A stretch of 64,000 nucleotides of DNA from Hymenobacter mellowenesis (GCF_030581005.1 NZ_JAUQSX010000009.1:124001-188000); one strand, 5' to 3'. Positions 15,963-25,452 are shown, counted from the first letter of the stretch. A program made the numbers and translations. The notes: generated from the sequence alone by a model not told the origin.

Positions 15963-16193
15963 CTAGGCCCCGTGCGGTGGCTGGCGTCGCTGGGCTTCTT
16001 CGGCTTTTTCCTCGGCCCGGCGGTCGCGCATGGCCATGAACAATGCGATAAATACGGAGAAAAACGGCACCACCAACCCAAACCCAAACCACCGCCAGAA
16101 CGAGCGTCCGTAGTTGTAGGCGATGTAGCCGGTGATGGGCGCGAATACCAGAAAGGACACCGCAAAAATGAGCAACAGGCGGAAAAGGAACAC
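15963..16193 (-). CDS. small two-helix membrane protein, tandem paralogue B
   Basis: 76 residues, GTG start at 16193 (no suitable ATG). It shares the AYNxGRSFWRWFGxG loop with the gene at 15714 and has a longer charged tail (RDRRAEEKAEEAQRR). The two genes are 51 nt apart on the same strand and are probably co-transcribed. Function unknown. Confidence 0.62.
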   Translation of the reverse strand: MFLFRLLLIFAVSFLVFAPITGYIAYNYGRSFWRWFGFGLVVPFFSVFIALFMAMRDRRAEEKAEEAQRRQPPHGA

Positions 16194-16224
16194 GGGGATG
16201 GAAGAGGGTAAATTATACTTTGTT

Positions 16225-16318
16225 GAACGTCATGTCGAGCTTGCCGAGACATCTCGCTCGGGGCAGTAAGGATTGGTGGCGGCACGCGAGAGGTCTCGGC
16301 AAGCTCGACATGACCGTT
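16225..16318. repeat. AACGTCATG-family palindromic element, copy 4
   Basis: Arms of the TCGAGCTTGCCGAGACATCTCGC subtype. Between the tandem small membrane gene and the DUF58 gene. Confidence 0.9.
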
Positions 16319-16338
16319 TTACCGCTTCGACCCGGGCC

Positions 16339-17256
16339 CTACCGCACCTTGCCGCGCTTCACCAAGTAGGCGTACAGTACTTTCTCGAACGGCTCGCGCA
16401 CGTCCACGGGCACGAAATCGATGCGGAGCTGGCCGCAGCGCTGGGCCAGCTCCTGCTCGTAGGCCGTCATGGCCGCGCGGTACTGGTCCTTTATCTGAGA
16501 CGGCTGGAGCTTGATTTCGAGGCCGGTTTCCACATCTTCAAAAATGTAGGGCCGCTCGGCGAAGTCGAAGTTGGCTTCGGTGGCGCGGTCGAGGATGTGG
16601 AAAAGCAGCACTTCGTGGTGCTGGTGCTTGAGGTGCTGCAGGGCCGCCAGGGCGGCTTCCTGCTCGGCCGCGCCGCGCCCCAGCATGTCGCTGAAGATGA
16701 TGACGAGGGAGCGTTTGGGAATCTGCTGGGCAATGGCGTGCACGGTGCCGGCCACGTCGGTGCCGCGCCGGGTGGCGGGCGTGGGCGGGCGCTCCAGCAA
16801 CTGCTGCAGGGCCAGCAGCAGCGTGTGGCGGTGGGTGCTGGTGGAGCGCACCGGCGTTTGCAACTCAATGGTATCGGCGAAGGTGACGAGGCCCACGGCG
16901 TCGCGCTGCCGGGTGAGCAGCGTGGTGAGCGCGGCGGCGGCCAGGATGCTGAACTTGAGCTTGTCGTGGCCCGGCGCGGGGTAGTACATGCTGGGGCTCA
17001 CGTCGAGCAGCAGGTGGGCGCGCAGGTTGGTTTCCTCCTCGTAGCGCTTCACAAACAGCTTGTCGGTGCGGGCAAACACCTTCCAGTCAATGTGGCGCGT
17101 GCTCTCGCCGGGATTATAGAGGCGGTGCTCCGAAAACTCCACCGAAAAGCCGTGGTAGGGCGACTGGTGCAGGCCGGTGATAAACCCATCGACCAACTGG
17201 CGGGCCAGGAATTCGAGGTTTTCGAAGGAGCGGATGGCGGCGAGGTCGAGGGGCAT
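16339..17256 (-). CDS. DUF58 domain protein with von Willebrand A-like fold
   Basis: 305 residues from MPLDLAAIRSF at 17256. The DUF58 signature YNPGESTRHIDWKVFARTD precedes a VWA-like core (LLLDVSPSMYY with a DxSxS metal site; LVIIFSDMLG). Such proteins usually partner with MoxR AAA ATPases in membrane-linked maturation complexes; no MoxR gene is nearby. The open frame continues upstream to 17424 only because a palindromic element is translated. A second DUF58 gene is at 54617. Confidence 0.9.
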   Translation of the reverse strand: MPLDLAAIRSFENLEFLARQLVDGFITGLHQSPYHGFSVEFSEHRLYNPGESTRHIDWKVFARTDKLFVKRYEEETNLRAHLLLDVSPSMYYPAPGHDKLKFSILAAAALTTLLTRQRDAVGLVTFADTIELQTPVRSTSTHRHTLLLALQQLLERPPTPATRRGTDVAGTVHAIAQQIPKRSLVIIFSDMLGRGAAEQEAALAALQHLKHQHHEVLLFHILDRATEANFDFAERPYIFEDVETGLEIKLQPSQIKDQYRAAMTAYEQELAQRCGQLRIDFVPVDVREPFEKVLYAYLVKRGKVR

Positions 17257-17290
17257 GGGGCGGGGGAGGAAAGCGTCACGAGCGGAGATG

Positions 17291-17405
17291 TAAAGAACGT
17301 CATGTCGAGCGCAGCCGAGACATCTCGCGTGCCGAAGTAATCCAATCAACGGAATTAGTGACAGCACGCGAGATGTCTCGGCTGCGCTCGACATGACGTT
17401 CTTTA
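17291..17405. repeat. AACGTCATG-family palindromic element, copy 5 (42-bp perfect arms)
   Basis: Arms 17291-17332 and 17364-17405 are perfectly complementary over 42 bp. It lies between the divergent DUF58 and PUR genes, where a terminator role makes no sense for either. Confidence 0.93.
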
Positions 17406-17446
17406 ATACGATACTATCCTCCAACTCCGCCCCCCTCCCCGGCGTT

Positions 17447-17454
17447 TATCTTTA
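17447..17454 (+). promoter_or_regulatory. -7-like box TATCTTTA upstream of the PUR gene
   Basis: One mismatch from TAnnTTTG, about 75 nt before the GTG start at 17529. Confidence 0.4.
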
Positions 17455-17528
17455 CCGCACAATTCGTAAGTTAGTCCCCTCATTCAACGACCGACTCTAT
17501 TTCCCACCCATACCCCCAACCCAACGCC

Positions 17529-17897
17529 GTGGACGACCGTCACGACCAGGAAGAGATTTATTCCCAACGCATTAAAGCCGGAAAGCGCACGTACTTCTTC
17601 GACGTGAAAGCTACCCGCGGTCAGGATTACTACCTGACCATCACCGAAAGCAAGCGCCGCCAGAACGGCGACGATTCCGTTTCGTACGAAAAGCACAAGA
17701 TTTTCCTCTACAAGGAGGATTTCATGAAGTTCGTGGATGCCCTGCAGGACGCCGTGGACTACGTGCGGGAAGAGCTGCTTAGCCCCGAAGAAGTGGCCGA
17801 ACTTGACCGCCCGCGCGAGTACGACGACCGTGACCAGCCCCGCCGCGAGGCCGAGCGTCCCGCCTTCGACCCCAATCGTAGCGACGACAGCTACTAA
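17529..17897 (+). CDS. PUR-alpha-like DNA/RNA-binding protein (DUF3276)
   Basis: 122 residues, GTG start. The central strand-rich block KRTYFFDVKATRGQDYYLTI and the helix KEDFMKFVDALQDAVDYV match the bacterial PUR-domain family that binds single-stranded nucleic acid. The tail is highly charged and probably disordered (REYDDRDQPRREAERP). It is a common single gene in Bacteroidetes. Confidence 0.9.
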   Translation: MDDRHDQEEIYSQRIKAGKRTYFFDVKATRGQDYYLTITESKRRQNGDDSVSYEKHKIFLYKEDFMKFVDALQDAVDYVREELLSPEEVAELDRPREYDDRDQPRREAERPAFDPNRSDDSY

Positions 17898-17919
17898 CCG
17901 GTTCGGCCCGACGGTCCGG

Positions 17920-18020
17920 AAGAACGTCATGCTGAGCGCAGCCGAAGCATCTCTACCGCCATAGTAATTTAGTTACTCTCGCGGTAGAGATGCTTCGGCT
18001 GCGCTCAGCATGACGTTCTT
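17920..18020. repeat. AACGTCATG-family palindromic element, copy 6 (40-bp perfect arms)
   Basis: Arms 17920-17959 and 17981-18020 are complementary without mismatch; subtype CTGAGCGCAGCCGAAGCATCTCTACCGC. A T run follows on the plus strand. Confidence 0.93.
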
Positions 18021-18047
18021 TTTTCCGAAAGCCATGGCCGCAAGCCG

Positions 18048-18055
18048 TACCTTTG
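18048..18055 (+). promoter_or_regulatory. -7 promoter box TACCTTTG for ychF
   Basis: Full consensus, 54 nt before the ATG. The T run that ends the preceding palindromic element lies at about the -33 position. Confidence 0.6.
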
Positions 18056-18109
18056 CGGCCGAATTGCCCGCAATTCAACACTCAACATTCAACACTCAAC
18101 CCTAAGTAA

Positions 18110-19210
18110 ATGGGCCTCCGCTGCGGTATCGTCGGCTTGCCGAACGTCGGTAAATCCACCCTTTTCAACGCACTCTCGAACGCCAAGGCCGAATCGGCCA
18201 ACTACCCGTTCTGCACCATCGAGCCCAACGTGGGCGTCATCACCGTGCCCGACGAGCGCCTCCAGATTCTGGAAGCGCTGGTGAACCCCAAGCGCGTGTT
18301 GCCCACCATCATCGAGTTTGTCGACATCGCCGGCCTCGTGAAAGGCGCCAGCAAGGGCGAAGGCCTGGGCAATAAATTCCTGGCTAACATCCGCGAGGTG
18401 GACGCCATCATCCACGTGGTGCGCTGCTTCGACGACCCCAACATCGTGCACGTAGCCGGCGGCGTGGACCCCGTGTTCGACAAAGACGTTATCGACACCG
18501 AGCTGCAGCTCAAGGATTTGGAAAGCGTCGAGAAGAAGCTGCAGAAGTCGGAGCGCAGCGCCAAGGCCGGCGATGCCGTGGCCAAGAAGGAAGTGGTGTC
18601 GCTGCAGAAATTCAAAGCCGCTCTCGAAGCCGGCCAGAATGCCCGCGCCGTGGCCGCTTCCGAAGACGACCTGGCCGCCATTGCCGACCTGCAGCTGCTC
18701 ACCGTGAAGCCCGTGATTTACGTGGCCAACGTGGACGAGGCCAGCATTGCCAGCAACGGCAATAACCACGTGACGGCCCTGCGCGAGCACGTCAAAGCCG
18801 AAGGCGCCCAGGTGGTGCTGGTGTCGGCCGCCATCGAAGCCCAGATTGCCGACATGGAAGACCCCGAGGAAAAAGAAATGTTTCTGGGCGAGTACGGCCT
18901 CACCGAGTCGGGCCTGAACAAGCTCATCCGGGCCAGCTACGAGCTGCTGAACCTGATTACCTACTTCACCGCCGGTGTGCAGGAAGTACGCGCCTGGACC
19001 ATTCACCGCGGCGACAAAGCCCCCGCCGCGGCCGGCGTCATCCACTCCGATTTCGAGAAAGGCTTCATCCGCGCTGAGGTCATCAAGCTCCCCGATTACC
19101 AGGAGTACAAGACCGAAGTCAAAATCAAAGAAGCCGGCAAAATGGCCGTGGAAGGAAAAGAATACGTGGTGCAGGATGGCGACATCATGCACTTCCGGTT
19201 CAACGTCTAA
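18110..19210 (+). CDS. ychF: redox-regulated ATPase/GTPase YchF (OLA1 family)
   Basis: The 366-residue Obg-like P-loop NTPase binds ribosomes and prefers ATP in studied members. G1 motif GLPNVGKST (near 9-17) and the YPFCTIEPNVG switch block are present, with a C-terminal TGS-like domain containing TAGVQEVRAWTI and DIMHFRFNV. Length is normal. A tandem of CAACACTCAACATT-like units sits between its promoter box and ATG. Confidence 0.97.
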   Translation: MGLRCGIVGLPNVGKSTLFNALSNAKAESANYPFCTIEPNVGVITVPDERLQILEALVNPKRVLPTIIEFVDIAGLVKGASKGEGLGNKFLANIREVDAIIHVVRCFDDPNIVHVAGGVDPVFDKDVIDTELQLKDLESVEKKLQKSERSAKAGDAVAKKEVVSLQKFKAALEAGQNARAVAASEDDLAAIADLQLLTVKPVIYVANVDEASIASNGNNHVTALREHVKAEGAQVVLVSAAIEAQIADMEDPEEKEMFLGEYGLTESGLNKLIRASYELLNLITYFTAGVQEVRAWTIHRGDKAPAAAGVIHSDFEKGFIRAEVIKLPDYQEYKTEVKIKEAGKMAVEGKEYVVQDGDIMHFRFNV

Positions 19211-19253
19211 TTGCTGGCTCAAACAGCTTCGTCTGGCGTTTTGAGCTTAATTT

Positions 19254-19283
19254 ATAGCCCCGGCCATCACTGGCCGGGGCTAT
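19254..19283 (+). terminator. intrinsic terminator of ychF
   Basis: Perfect 13-bp stem (19254-19266 with 19271-19283), 4-nt loop, T-rich tail. Confidence 0.88.
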
Positions 19284-19308
19284 TTTATTTGTAGTGAAGC
19301 TCGTTTGG

Positions 19309-19824
19309 ATGAAAATCGTAGGAATAGTCCCGTTCATGGCGGCTTGTGCATTGCCGGCACTTAGCCAGTATTCCCAGCCTGTTGCTAGAAGGCCTTTTCC
19401 ACCACAATACACCGTTACAATCGGCTACTGTGCTTGCACCGGCGGTGGTGACTTTTCAGTAGACAGCGGCGAAGTAATTGTGCCTGAGCAACTACGCCAA
19501 TCATACATTGATGCGCTCAGCAAATGGCAGAAGCTGTATGGAACACGAGAAAAAATTGTTGAAAGGGTAGCATCGAATGGCTACCGAGTGTCATCATTAC
19601 GCGCCGTAACTCCAGCCGCTTGGGATTCATTGTTCACGCCGTCCGCACGCAATGGCAATGTCGCCTTTTTAAATGGCAAAGACAGCGAGGAGAGAGCGAG
19701 TCAGGGTAGCTATTGGCGTAGAAGATACAGAATCACGGGTACCGTAATAGGAATAGCAGGCCCTTACCCAATATTTAAAATTCAGCGGGCCGTTCGAATT
19801 TCTGATAAGGCACAAGGTGATTAA
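19309..19824 (+). CDS. secreted hypothetical protein, 171 aa
   Basis: A signal peptide (MKIVGIVPFMAACALPALSQ) fixes the start at 19309 instead of the GTG at 19294. The mature part has CACTGGGD, possibly a disulphide or metal turn, and no recognised domain. Base composition is clearly more AT-rich than the flanking ychF and protease genes, so recent acquisition is likely. Bounded on both sides by terminators. Confidence 0.6.
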   Translation: MKIVGIVPFMAACALPALSQYSQPVARRPFPPQYTVTIGYCACTGGGDFSVDSGEVIVPEQLRQSYIDALSKWQKLYGTREKIVERVASNGYRVSSLRAVTPAAWDSLFTPSARNGNVAFLNGKDSEERASQGSYWRRRYRITGTVIGIAGPYPIFKIQRAVRISDKAQGD

Positions 19825-19873
19825 TCACCGCAGCTCGTATTCGGAAAATATTTGAGACTGTACCGAAAAATTA

Positions 19874-19925
19874 AATGGCCCAAAGAAAAAGCTGCTCGTA
19901 CGAGCAGCTTTTTCTTTGGGCCATT
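19874..19925. terminator. 25-bp near-loopless palindrome, bidirectional terminator
   Basis: Arms 19874-19898 and 19901-19925 are perfectly complementary with a loop of only 2 nt. A- and T-rich stretches inside the arms could serve as terminator tracts for the convergent genes on both sides. Confidence 0.8.
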
Positions 19926-19963
19926 GCTCACAAAGTCCTTGAAATCTGAGCGAATTCGTGGTC

Positions 19964-21424
19964 TTACTTCCCTACCACTTTATACAGCATCCCCTTCGGC
20001 AGCTTGTCGGTGGTTTTCATGCCGTTGAGAATGGCCATTTCCTCGTAGCGCTTGCTCGGGATGCCAGCTGAGGCGAGGGCCGAGGCCAGCGTTTGGGTGC
20101 CGGTGGCGGTGCGGATGTGGATGTGCTCGGGCTGGCGGTTGAGCTTGTCGGCTTCGGTGAGGCGGGCGTAGCCCTGGGCGGCTTGCTGGAACTGCGGCAC
20201 GTAGGTGCCAAAAGTGGTGGGGGAGGCCAGGCCCACGAAGGCATATATGCTGTTGCCGTCCTGAATGAGCTGGGCCAGCACGTGGGCCGGCGTGCTTTGC
20301 TGGTCCTGCGCCTGCTGGTCGCCCTCAAACACGAGGGCGGGGAAGCCGTTGATGGTCGTTTTCTGGGCCTGCGCGTTGGCTACGCCAATGGACTTGGCCA
20401 GGCTCTGGGCGGCGGCATCGAGCGAATTGCCGCTGGCGCCCAGGAACACCAATAGGGCCTTGCCGTTGGGCTCCTGCATCTGGAACTGCTCGGGCGAGTT
20501 GTTCGACTTCCAGCCCGAGGGAATGGGGAAGCGGAACTTCAAATCGGGGTGGTAAAAGGTGCTGTTTTCCACGAAGCCCTGGCGCGGGTCTTCGCCGAAG
20601 GTCAGGCCTTCGATGGAGCGCAGGTACTGGTCGCGGTTCACCAGGAAGGTTTTGCGGCCGGCGCTTTGCTTGGCCTGGGCGGCCAGCTGCTTCACGCGGG
20701 TGTAGCGGTCGGCCGAGTTGGGGTGGCTACTGAGGAAGGTGGGGATGCTGCTGCCGCTCTGGGCCTCGGTGCGCTCCAGCGTTTGGAAGAAATCGGCCAT
20801 GTAGCTGGCGTCGTAGCCGATTTTGGTGGAGTATTTCACGCCCAACCCGTCGGCCTCGTTCTCGTCGCCGCGGCTGTATTTCAGCATCCACAACCCCACG
20901 CCCTGCTGCACAATGCCGCCCACCGACTGCATCACGCGCGGCGCCAGCACCGAACCGAGTATCATGCCGATGCCGGCGATGGTGTTGTTGCGGCTCTGCT
21001 TTTTGCCGTGCTGCGCGGTGATGTGGCCCAGCTCGTGGCCAAGCACGCCCGAAAACTGCGCTTCGTTGTTGAAATACGCCATAATGCCGCGCGTGAAATA
21101 CACGTGGCCGTCGGGGGTGGCAAAGGCGTTGATGATGGGCGAGTCGACGACAGTGAAGCCGTAGTCGCCGGGGCGGTCCGAAATGGCCGTCATCTGCTTG
21201 CCGCGGGCGGTGATGAGCTGCTGAAGCTTGGTGTTGTTGTAGAGGCCGAATTGGGCAATCACGGCCGGGTCGGGCTTGGCACCTTGCAGGGGCCGGGCGG
21301 CCGGGGCAGCCGGTGCGGTGGGGCGCCGGGCGGCCCAATCGGTTACGCTCGACGAGCCGGCCAGGGGTAGCAGCAGGGCCAGAACGGCGCCAGCGCGCAC
21401 ACTACGGAAAAGAGGAGTATTCAT
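19964..21424 (-). CDS. M48 family zinc metalloprotease
   Basis: 486 residues. Zinc-binding HELGH is at 130-134, with the downstream glutamate ligand in NEADGLG. An N-terminal hydrophobic segment acts as a signal or anchor; the expected lipobox position reads LAGSSS with serine instead of cysteine, so it is probably not a lipoprotein. The C-terminal 200 residues carry a domain of unknown role, ending in a LysM-like segment (SAGIPSKRYEEMAILNG). Likely periplasmic, in BepA-type envelope quality control (inference). Confidence 0.92.
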   Translation of the reverse strand: MNTPLFRSVRAGAVLALLLPLAGSSSVTDWAARRPTAPAAPAARPLQGAKPDPAVIAQFGLYNNTKLQQLITARGKQMTAISDRPGDYGFTVVDSPIINAFATPDGHVYFTRGIMAYFNNEAQFSGVLGHELGHITAQHGKKQSRNNTIAGIGMILGSVLAPRVMQSVGGIVQQGVGLWMLKYSRGDENEADGLGVKYSTKIGYDASYMADFFQTLERTEAQSGSSIPTFLSSHPNSADRYTRVKQLAAQAKQSAGRKTFLVNRDQYLRSIEGLTFGEDPRQGFVENSTFYHPDLKFRFPIPSGWKSNNSPEQFQMQEPNGKALLVFLGASGNSLDAAAQSLAKSIGVANAQAQKTTINGFPALVFEGDQQAQDQQSTPAHVLAQLIQDGNSIYAFVGLASPTTFGTYVPQFQQAAQGYARLTEADKLNRQPEHIHIRTATGTQTLASALASAGIPSKRYEEMAILNGMKTTDKLPKGMLYKVVGK

Positions 21425-21665
21425 GAGAGTAAATAAAGCGGACTATGCCGGTGAAGGGCCACAGATGGGCATGCAACGGAAGGGGTGGGGGCTAGGGTTG
21501 CGCTTAGCCACCGTAGCGGGCAGCGCGGCCAGGGCCCGGTTGGCCGGCAGACTGGCAATAGCCATTTCCCTGCCAGATTGAGCGGTGGAAGGCCATTTCA
21601 CGCAATACACACCCGTGGGCCGGGATTATTGCGGCGGTTTTGCCTGTCCCTTTGCCCGTTTCGCT

Positions 21666-22547
21666 ATGAAAATAATTCGTTCGGCCGCCGCTTGCCTGCC
21701 CCTGGCCTTTTTGCTGCTGGCGTGCAGCCGCCACCCCACGGCCAGCCGCGCCAGCCGCTTTGTGCCCACGCCGCCCACCATCGACGGGCAGGCTACCGAC
21801 TGGACCGACTCGCTCCGCTACGACCCCGTCAGCAAGCTGCAATACCAGGTGCTGAACGACGGCCGGCAGGTGTATCTGCGCCTGAAAGCGGCCGACCCGG
21901 CCACCCAGGCCAAAATCGTGCGTCTCGGCCTCACGGTGTGGCTCGACACCACGGGCCGCAACCAGCACCAGTTTGGGGTGCATTTTCCGCTTGGTGGTCC
22001 GCTGGGCGCCCGCCCCGGCACCGACGACGGCAGCCCGCGCCCCGGCGCCAACCCTCCCGCCTCCGACCGCCAAGAGGCCCGCCGCGAGCGCATGACCCAG
22101 GCCCTGACCGGCCTGCGCGAAATGGAGCTGCTCAACTATAAAGGCAACCCCGAGCCGACCCTGACGGACGCGCAGTCGCAGCTGGGCGTGAAAGCCGCCC
22201 TGGCGCTTGACGACCAGGAAAACCTGATTTATGAGCTGGCCGTGCCCATGCGGCTGCTCTACCGCAAGCTGCCCGCGCTCACGGGCCGGCCGGCCGTGGT
22301 GGGCGTAACGCTCGCCGGGGGCAAATTCAGCATGCCCGCGCCGGGTAGCGGCGGCATCCAGGGCGGCATGGGCGGCGGGGGTATGGGCGGCATGCGCGGC
22401 GGGGGCATGGGAGGCGGGGGCATGCGCGGCGGCAGCATGGGTGGGGGCGGTATGCGTGGCGGCGGCGGCCGGGGCGGCTACAGCGGCGGCGGACAGCAGT
22501 CGGCTCCCATTGCACTGAAAACTAGTGTGACGCTAACCTCGCATTAA
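21666..22547 (+). CDS. lipoprotein with CBM9-like domain and Gly/Met-rich tail
   Basis: 293 residues from the ATG at 21666. The signal peptide ends in the lipobox LLAC. The N-terminal part (TIDGQATDWTDSLRYD then VYLRLKAAD) resembles the family 9-like carbohydrate-binding fold often seen in Bacteroidetes surface proteins. From about residue 218 to 278 the chain becomes almost pure Gly and Met/Arg, with units such as GGMGGGGMGG and MRGG. The tail could be a flexible stalk or bind metal through methionines; no function is established. The preceding 240 nt hold no recognisable gene. Confidence 0.78.
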   Translation: MKIIRSAAACLPLAFLLLACSRHPTASRASRFVPTPPTIDGQATDWTDSLRYDPVSKLQYQVLNDGRQVYLRLKAADPATQAKIVRLGLTVWLDTTGRNQHQFGVHFPLGGPLGARPGTDDGSPRPGANPPASDRQEARRERMTQALTGLREMELLNYKGNPEPTLTDAQSQLGVKAALALDDQENLIYELAVPMRLLYRKLPALTGRPAVVGVTLAGGKFSMPAPGSGGIQGGMGGGGMGGMRGGGMGGGGMRGGSMGGGGMRGGGGRGGYSGGGQQSAPIALKTSVTLTSH

Positions 22548-22562
22548 TTGGGAATAAGCAAA

Positions 22563-22673
22563 AACGTCATGTCGAGCTTGCCGAGGCATTTCGCGTGTGG
22601 TAGTAACTCCATCGTTGAATCGATTTTGATTACTTCGGCACGCGAGATGTCTCGGCAAGCTCGACATGACGTT
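22563..22673. repeat. AACGTCATG-family palindromic element, copy 7
   Basis: TCGAGCTTGCCGAGGCAT subtype, between convergent genes. The loop contains the GTGTGGTAGTAACTCCATCG core seen in several copies. Confidence 0.9.
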
Positions 22674-22695
22674 CCTTTTGTTCGCGGTTCACCGT

Positions 22696-24027
22696 TCACT
22701 GTCGGCTGTTCATGTCTACCATCTGGTAACCGATGAGCAGGTCGGCGCGGGTGCCGGGCGGGCGGTAATACACGAGCAGGTCGTACTGGTTTTCGGTTTC
22801 GTAGTGGCTGCCTTCAAAGTAGGTTTCGTTGGCGCCGCGCGCGCCGGCCACGGCAAAATCGTAGTTGTAGTAGCCTTGCTTGAGCAGGGCGTGGCCGGTG
22901 TAGAGCTGGTTGGTTTCGTCGTAGGTCAGCTTGAATTCGTCCTTGAGCTGCCATTCGCTGAAGGCCCCGAAGGCATACACCGGGCCGGGCGCCGGCTGGG
23001 CGGCCTTTAGCTGGAACGTGACGTCGAAGTAGTCGGCGTTGGTGGCGCCGTTGCCGTACTCGCGGCTCTCGAACACGCGTTGGCCGTTGGCATCTACGTA
23101 TTGGTTGTAGGCGGTGAGGGCGCGCGAGGTTTCGGGCTGCAGCTCCACGGTGGTCACGGGCCGGGCCTGTGGGTTGATGTGCAGCACGCCGATGCCCACG
23201 CTCTGCACCGAGCGGGTGTCGAAAAAGCGGTACTCGCTCAGGCCCGGGAAGGCGTTTTCGAAGTTGAAGTACTGGTATTCGAGGCGGCGGTCGAGGTCGC
23301 GCACGAAGGTGGGGCGCAGGTTGTACTTGGCGTTGTCCCAGCGAAAATTCTGGCGCAGCACCACCTTCACTTCCACGGCCGGGTTCACCAGTTCCACGGC
23401 GCCGTAGCCCACCGAGAAATCGAGCTGCTGCATGGTAAATCGCTCTTTGCCGCCTATCACAATGCCCGGTTTCAGGCCCACGTTCACCTGGTTCTCATAC
23501 ACCAGCAGCCGGCGCGACACCACCGGCACACCGCCCGGGCTTTGCACCACCAGCAGGTAGTTGCCACTGATTTTTACCTGCGGCGCCCGCAGCCGGTAGT
23601 GGAAATACGGCGTTTTGGTGCCCGTGCCCACGCGGTAGTCCGTCACCAGAAACTCGTTTATCTCGTTCAGGAACTGCATGTCCGTGAGGATGGACGGCTG
23701 CCAGTCCACGTCGCAGTGAATGAGTTTGGCGGTGAAGCGCTGGCTCTGCTCGCCCAGCACGTCAAACTCCAGCATGATGGCCGACGACTGCCCCAGCGGC
23801 ACCACGGCCGGCTGAAACACCTCGTTGGGCTGGCCCGTGGCCACGTAGCACTGCACGCTGCGCACATCGGGCGAGTAGGCGTAGTCCTGGTATTTCAGGG
23901 TTTTGTCGGCGTAGTATTCGGGCGGCTTCTGAGTGCCGGCGCGGCTGGCGTTGGGGTCGGTGATGGGCGTGCCCAGCGGCACGCAGGCCGTGGCGAAAAG
24001 GAGGGAAGCGAGGGCAAGAAAACGCAT
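22696..24027 (-). CDS. type IX secretion system plug protein (DUF5103)
   Basis: 443 residues from the ATG at 24027, with a lipoprotein-type signal (LLFATAC). The sequence follows the DUF5103 pattern: YYADKTLKYQDYAYS, the CDVDWQPS block, a central KERFTMQQLDFSVGYGA and a C-terminal Ig/CBM-like VYAFGAFSEWQLKDEFKL. In Flavobacterium the related Plug protein blocks the SprA outer-membrane translocon of the T9SS. A secreted cargo with a T9SS-type tail is encoded at 27684. A TACCTTTC box ends five nucleotides before the ATG. Confidence 0.88.
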   Translation of the reverse strand: MRFLALASLLFATACVPLGTPITDPNASRAGTQKPPEYYADKTLKYQDYAYSPDVRSVQCYVATGQPNEVFQPAVVPLGQSSAIMLEFDVLGEQSQRFTAKLIHCDVDWQPSILTDMQFLNEINEFLVTDYRVGTGTKTPYFHYRLRAPQVKISGNYLLVVQSPGGVPVVSRRLLVYENQVNVGLKPGIVIGGKERFTMQQLDFSVGYGAVELVNPAVEVKVVLRQNFRWDNAKYNLRPTFVRDLDRRLEYQYFNFENAFPGLSEYRFFDTRSVQSVGIGVLHINPQARPVTTVELQPETSRALTAYNQYVDANGQRVFESREYGNGATNADYFDVTFQLKAAQPAPGPVYAFGAFSEWQLKDEFKLTYDETNQLYTGHALLKQGYYNYDFAVAGARGANETYFEGSHYETENQYDLLVYYRPPGTRADLLIGYQMVDMNSRQ

Positions 24028-24032
24028 AGGCC

Positions 24033-24040
24033 GAAAGGTA
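24033..24040 (-). promoter_or_regulatory. -7-like box TACCTTTC for the DUF5103 gene
   Basis: One mismatch from TAnnTTTG. It ends 5 nt before the ATG, so a leaderless transcript is possible. Confidence 0.45.
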
Positions 24041-24113
24041 CGGGCGGGGCGCGTTGTTGGTCGGCTCGGGGCCCGGCAACAGCACCGCCGTGCGCCGGTT
24101 ATGGGGCGGCTTT

Positions 24114-24671
24114 TCACCGGCTGGCGGGGCAAAGCAGGGAGAAGTAAGCTGTGTCCAGAAAACGACCTTCCCAAAATTCATTTTCCCGAAAAAGCCCTTC
24201 CTGCACAAATCCCGCACGTTTCAGCACCCGCGCCGAAGCCTCGTTCAACGGGTCGATAACGCCTTCCACCGAATGCAGGCGCAGCGTCTCGAAGCCATAA
24301 GCAAGCACGGCCGCCACGGCTTCCTGCATAAAACCCTGGCCCTGATGGGCCGGGTGCAACAGGTAGCCAATTTCGGCCCGGTGGTGTTCGGGCTGCAGGC
24401 GGTAATAGCCAATGGTGCCGATAATTTCGGCCGACGCCTGCGGCGCAATGCCCCAGTTGAGCAGTTCGTTTCGGCCCGTTGCGTCGTTTCCCGTGGCAAT
24501 AAGGGCTTCGGCGTCGGCCACCGACGTGGCCAGGGGCCGGGGAATATACTGCATCACCCGCGGGTCGGAGCGCAGGGCGAAGAGGGCCGGGGCGTCGGCG
24601 CTGGTTAGTTGGCGCAGCAGCAGGCGCTCGGTGCGCAAGGTGGGAAAGGGGGCAAAATTGAAGGTGAGCAT
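24114..24671 (-). CDS. GNAT-family N-acetyltransferase (RimJ/RimL-like)
   Basis: 185 residues. The LRTERLLLRQL opening, EIGYLLHPAHQGQGFMQEA (the Q/RxxGxG/A acetyl-CoA loop) and NEASARVLKRAGFVQEG are hallmarks of the RimJ/RimL branch, which acetylates protein N termini or small amines. The start is the ATG at 24671; the longer open frame has no support. Substrate unknown. Confidence 0.9.
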   Translation of the reverse strand: MLTFNFAPFPTLRTERLLLRQLTSADAPALFALRSDPRVMQYIPRPLATSVADAEALIATGNDATGRNELLNWGIAPQASAEIIGTIGYYRLQPEHHRAEIGYLLHPAHQGQGFMQEAVAAVLAYGFETLRLHSVEGVIDPLNEASARVLKRAGFVQEGLFRENEFWEGRFLDTAYFSLLCPASR

Positions 24672-24846
24672 AAGCGGGGCACTGCGTCGGGACAAGCGCC
24701 GGGGCGGCTGGCGCGGCAGCTGCCGCAAATGTAGCCGCCACCTCCGCCCCGAAAACTGCTCCGGTACTTCGTACAATTGTTGTACCTTACCTGCCAAGCT
24801 TCCCGCTCATGCTTGGGCGGTTGCACCTCTCCAGCCCCAGCACGCC

Positions 24847-25452
<606 letters not shown>

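Noticed and set aside
17921-18020. palindromic elements as ordinary terminators
   Set aside because: Some have T runs, but they also occur between divergent genes and between tandem genes with a promoter behind them; arms are much longer than needed.
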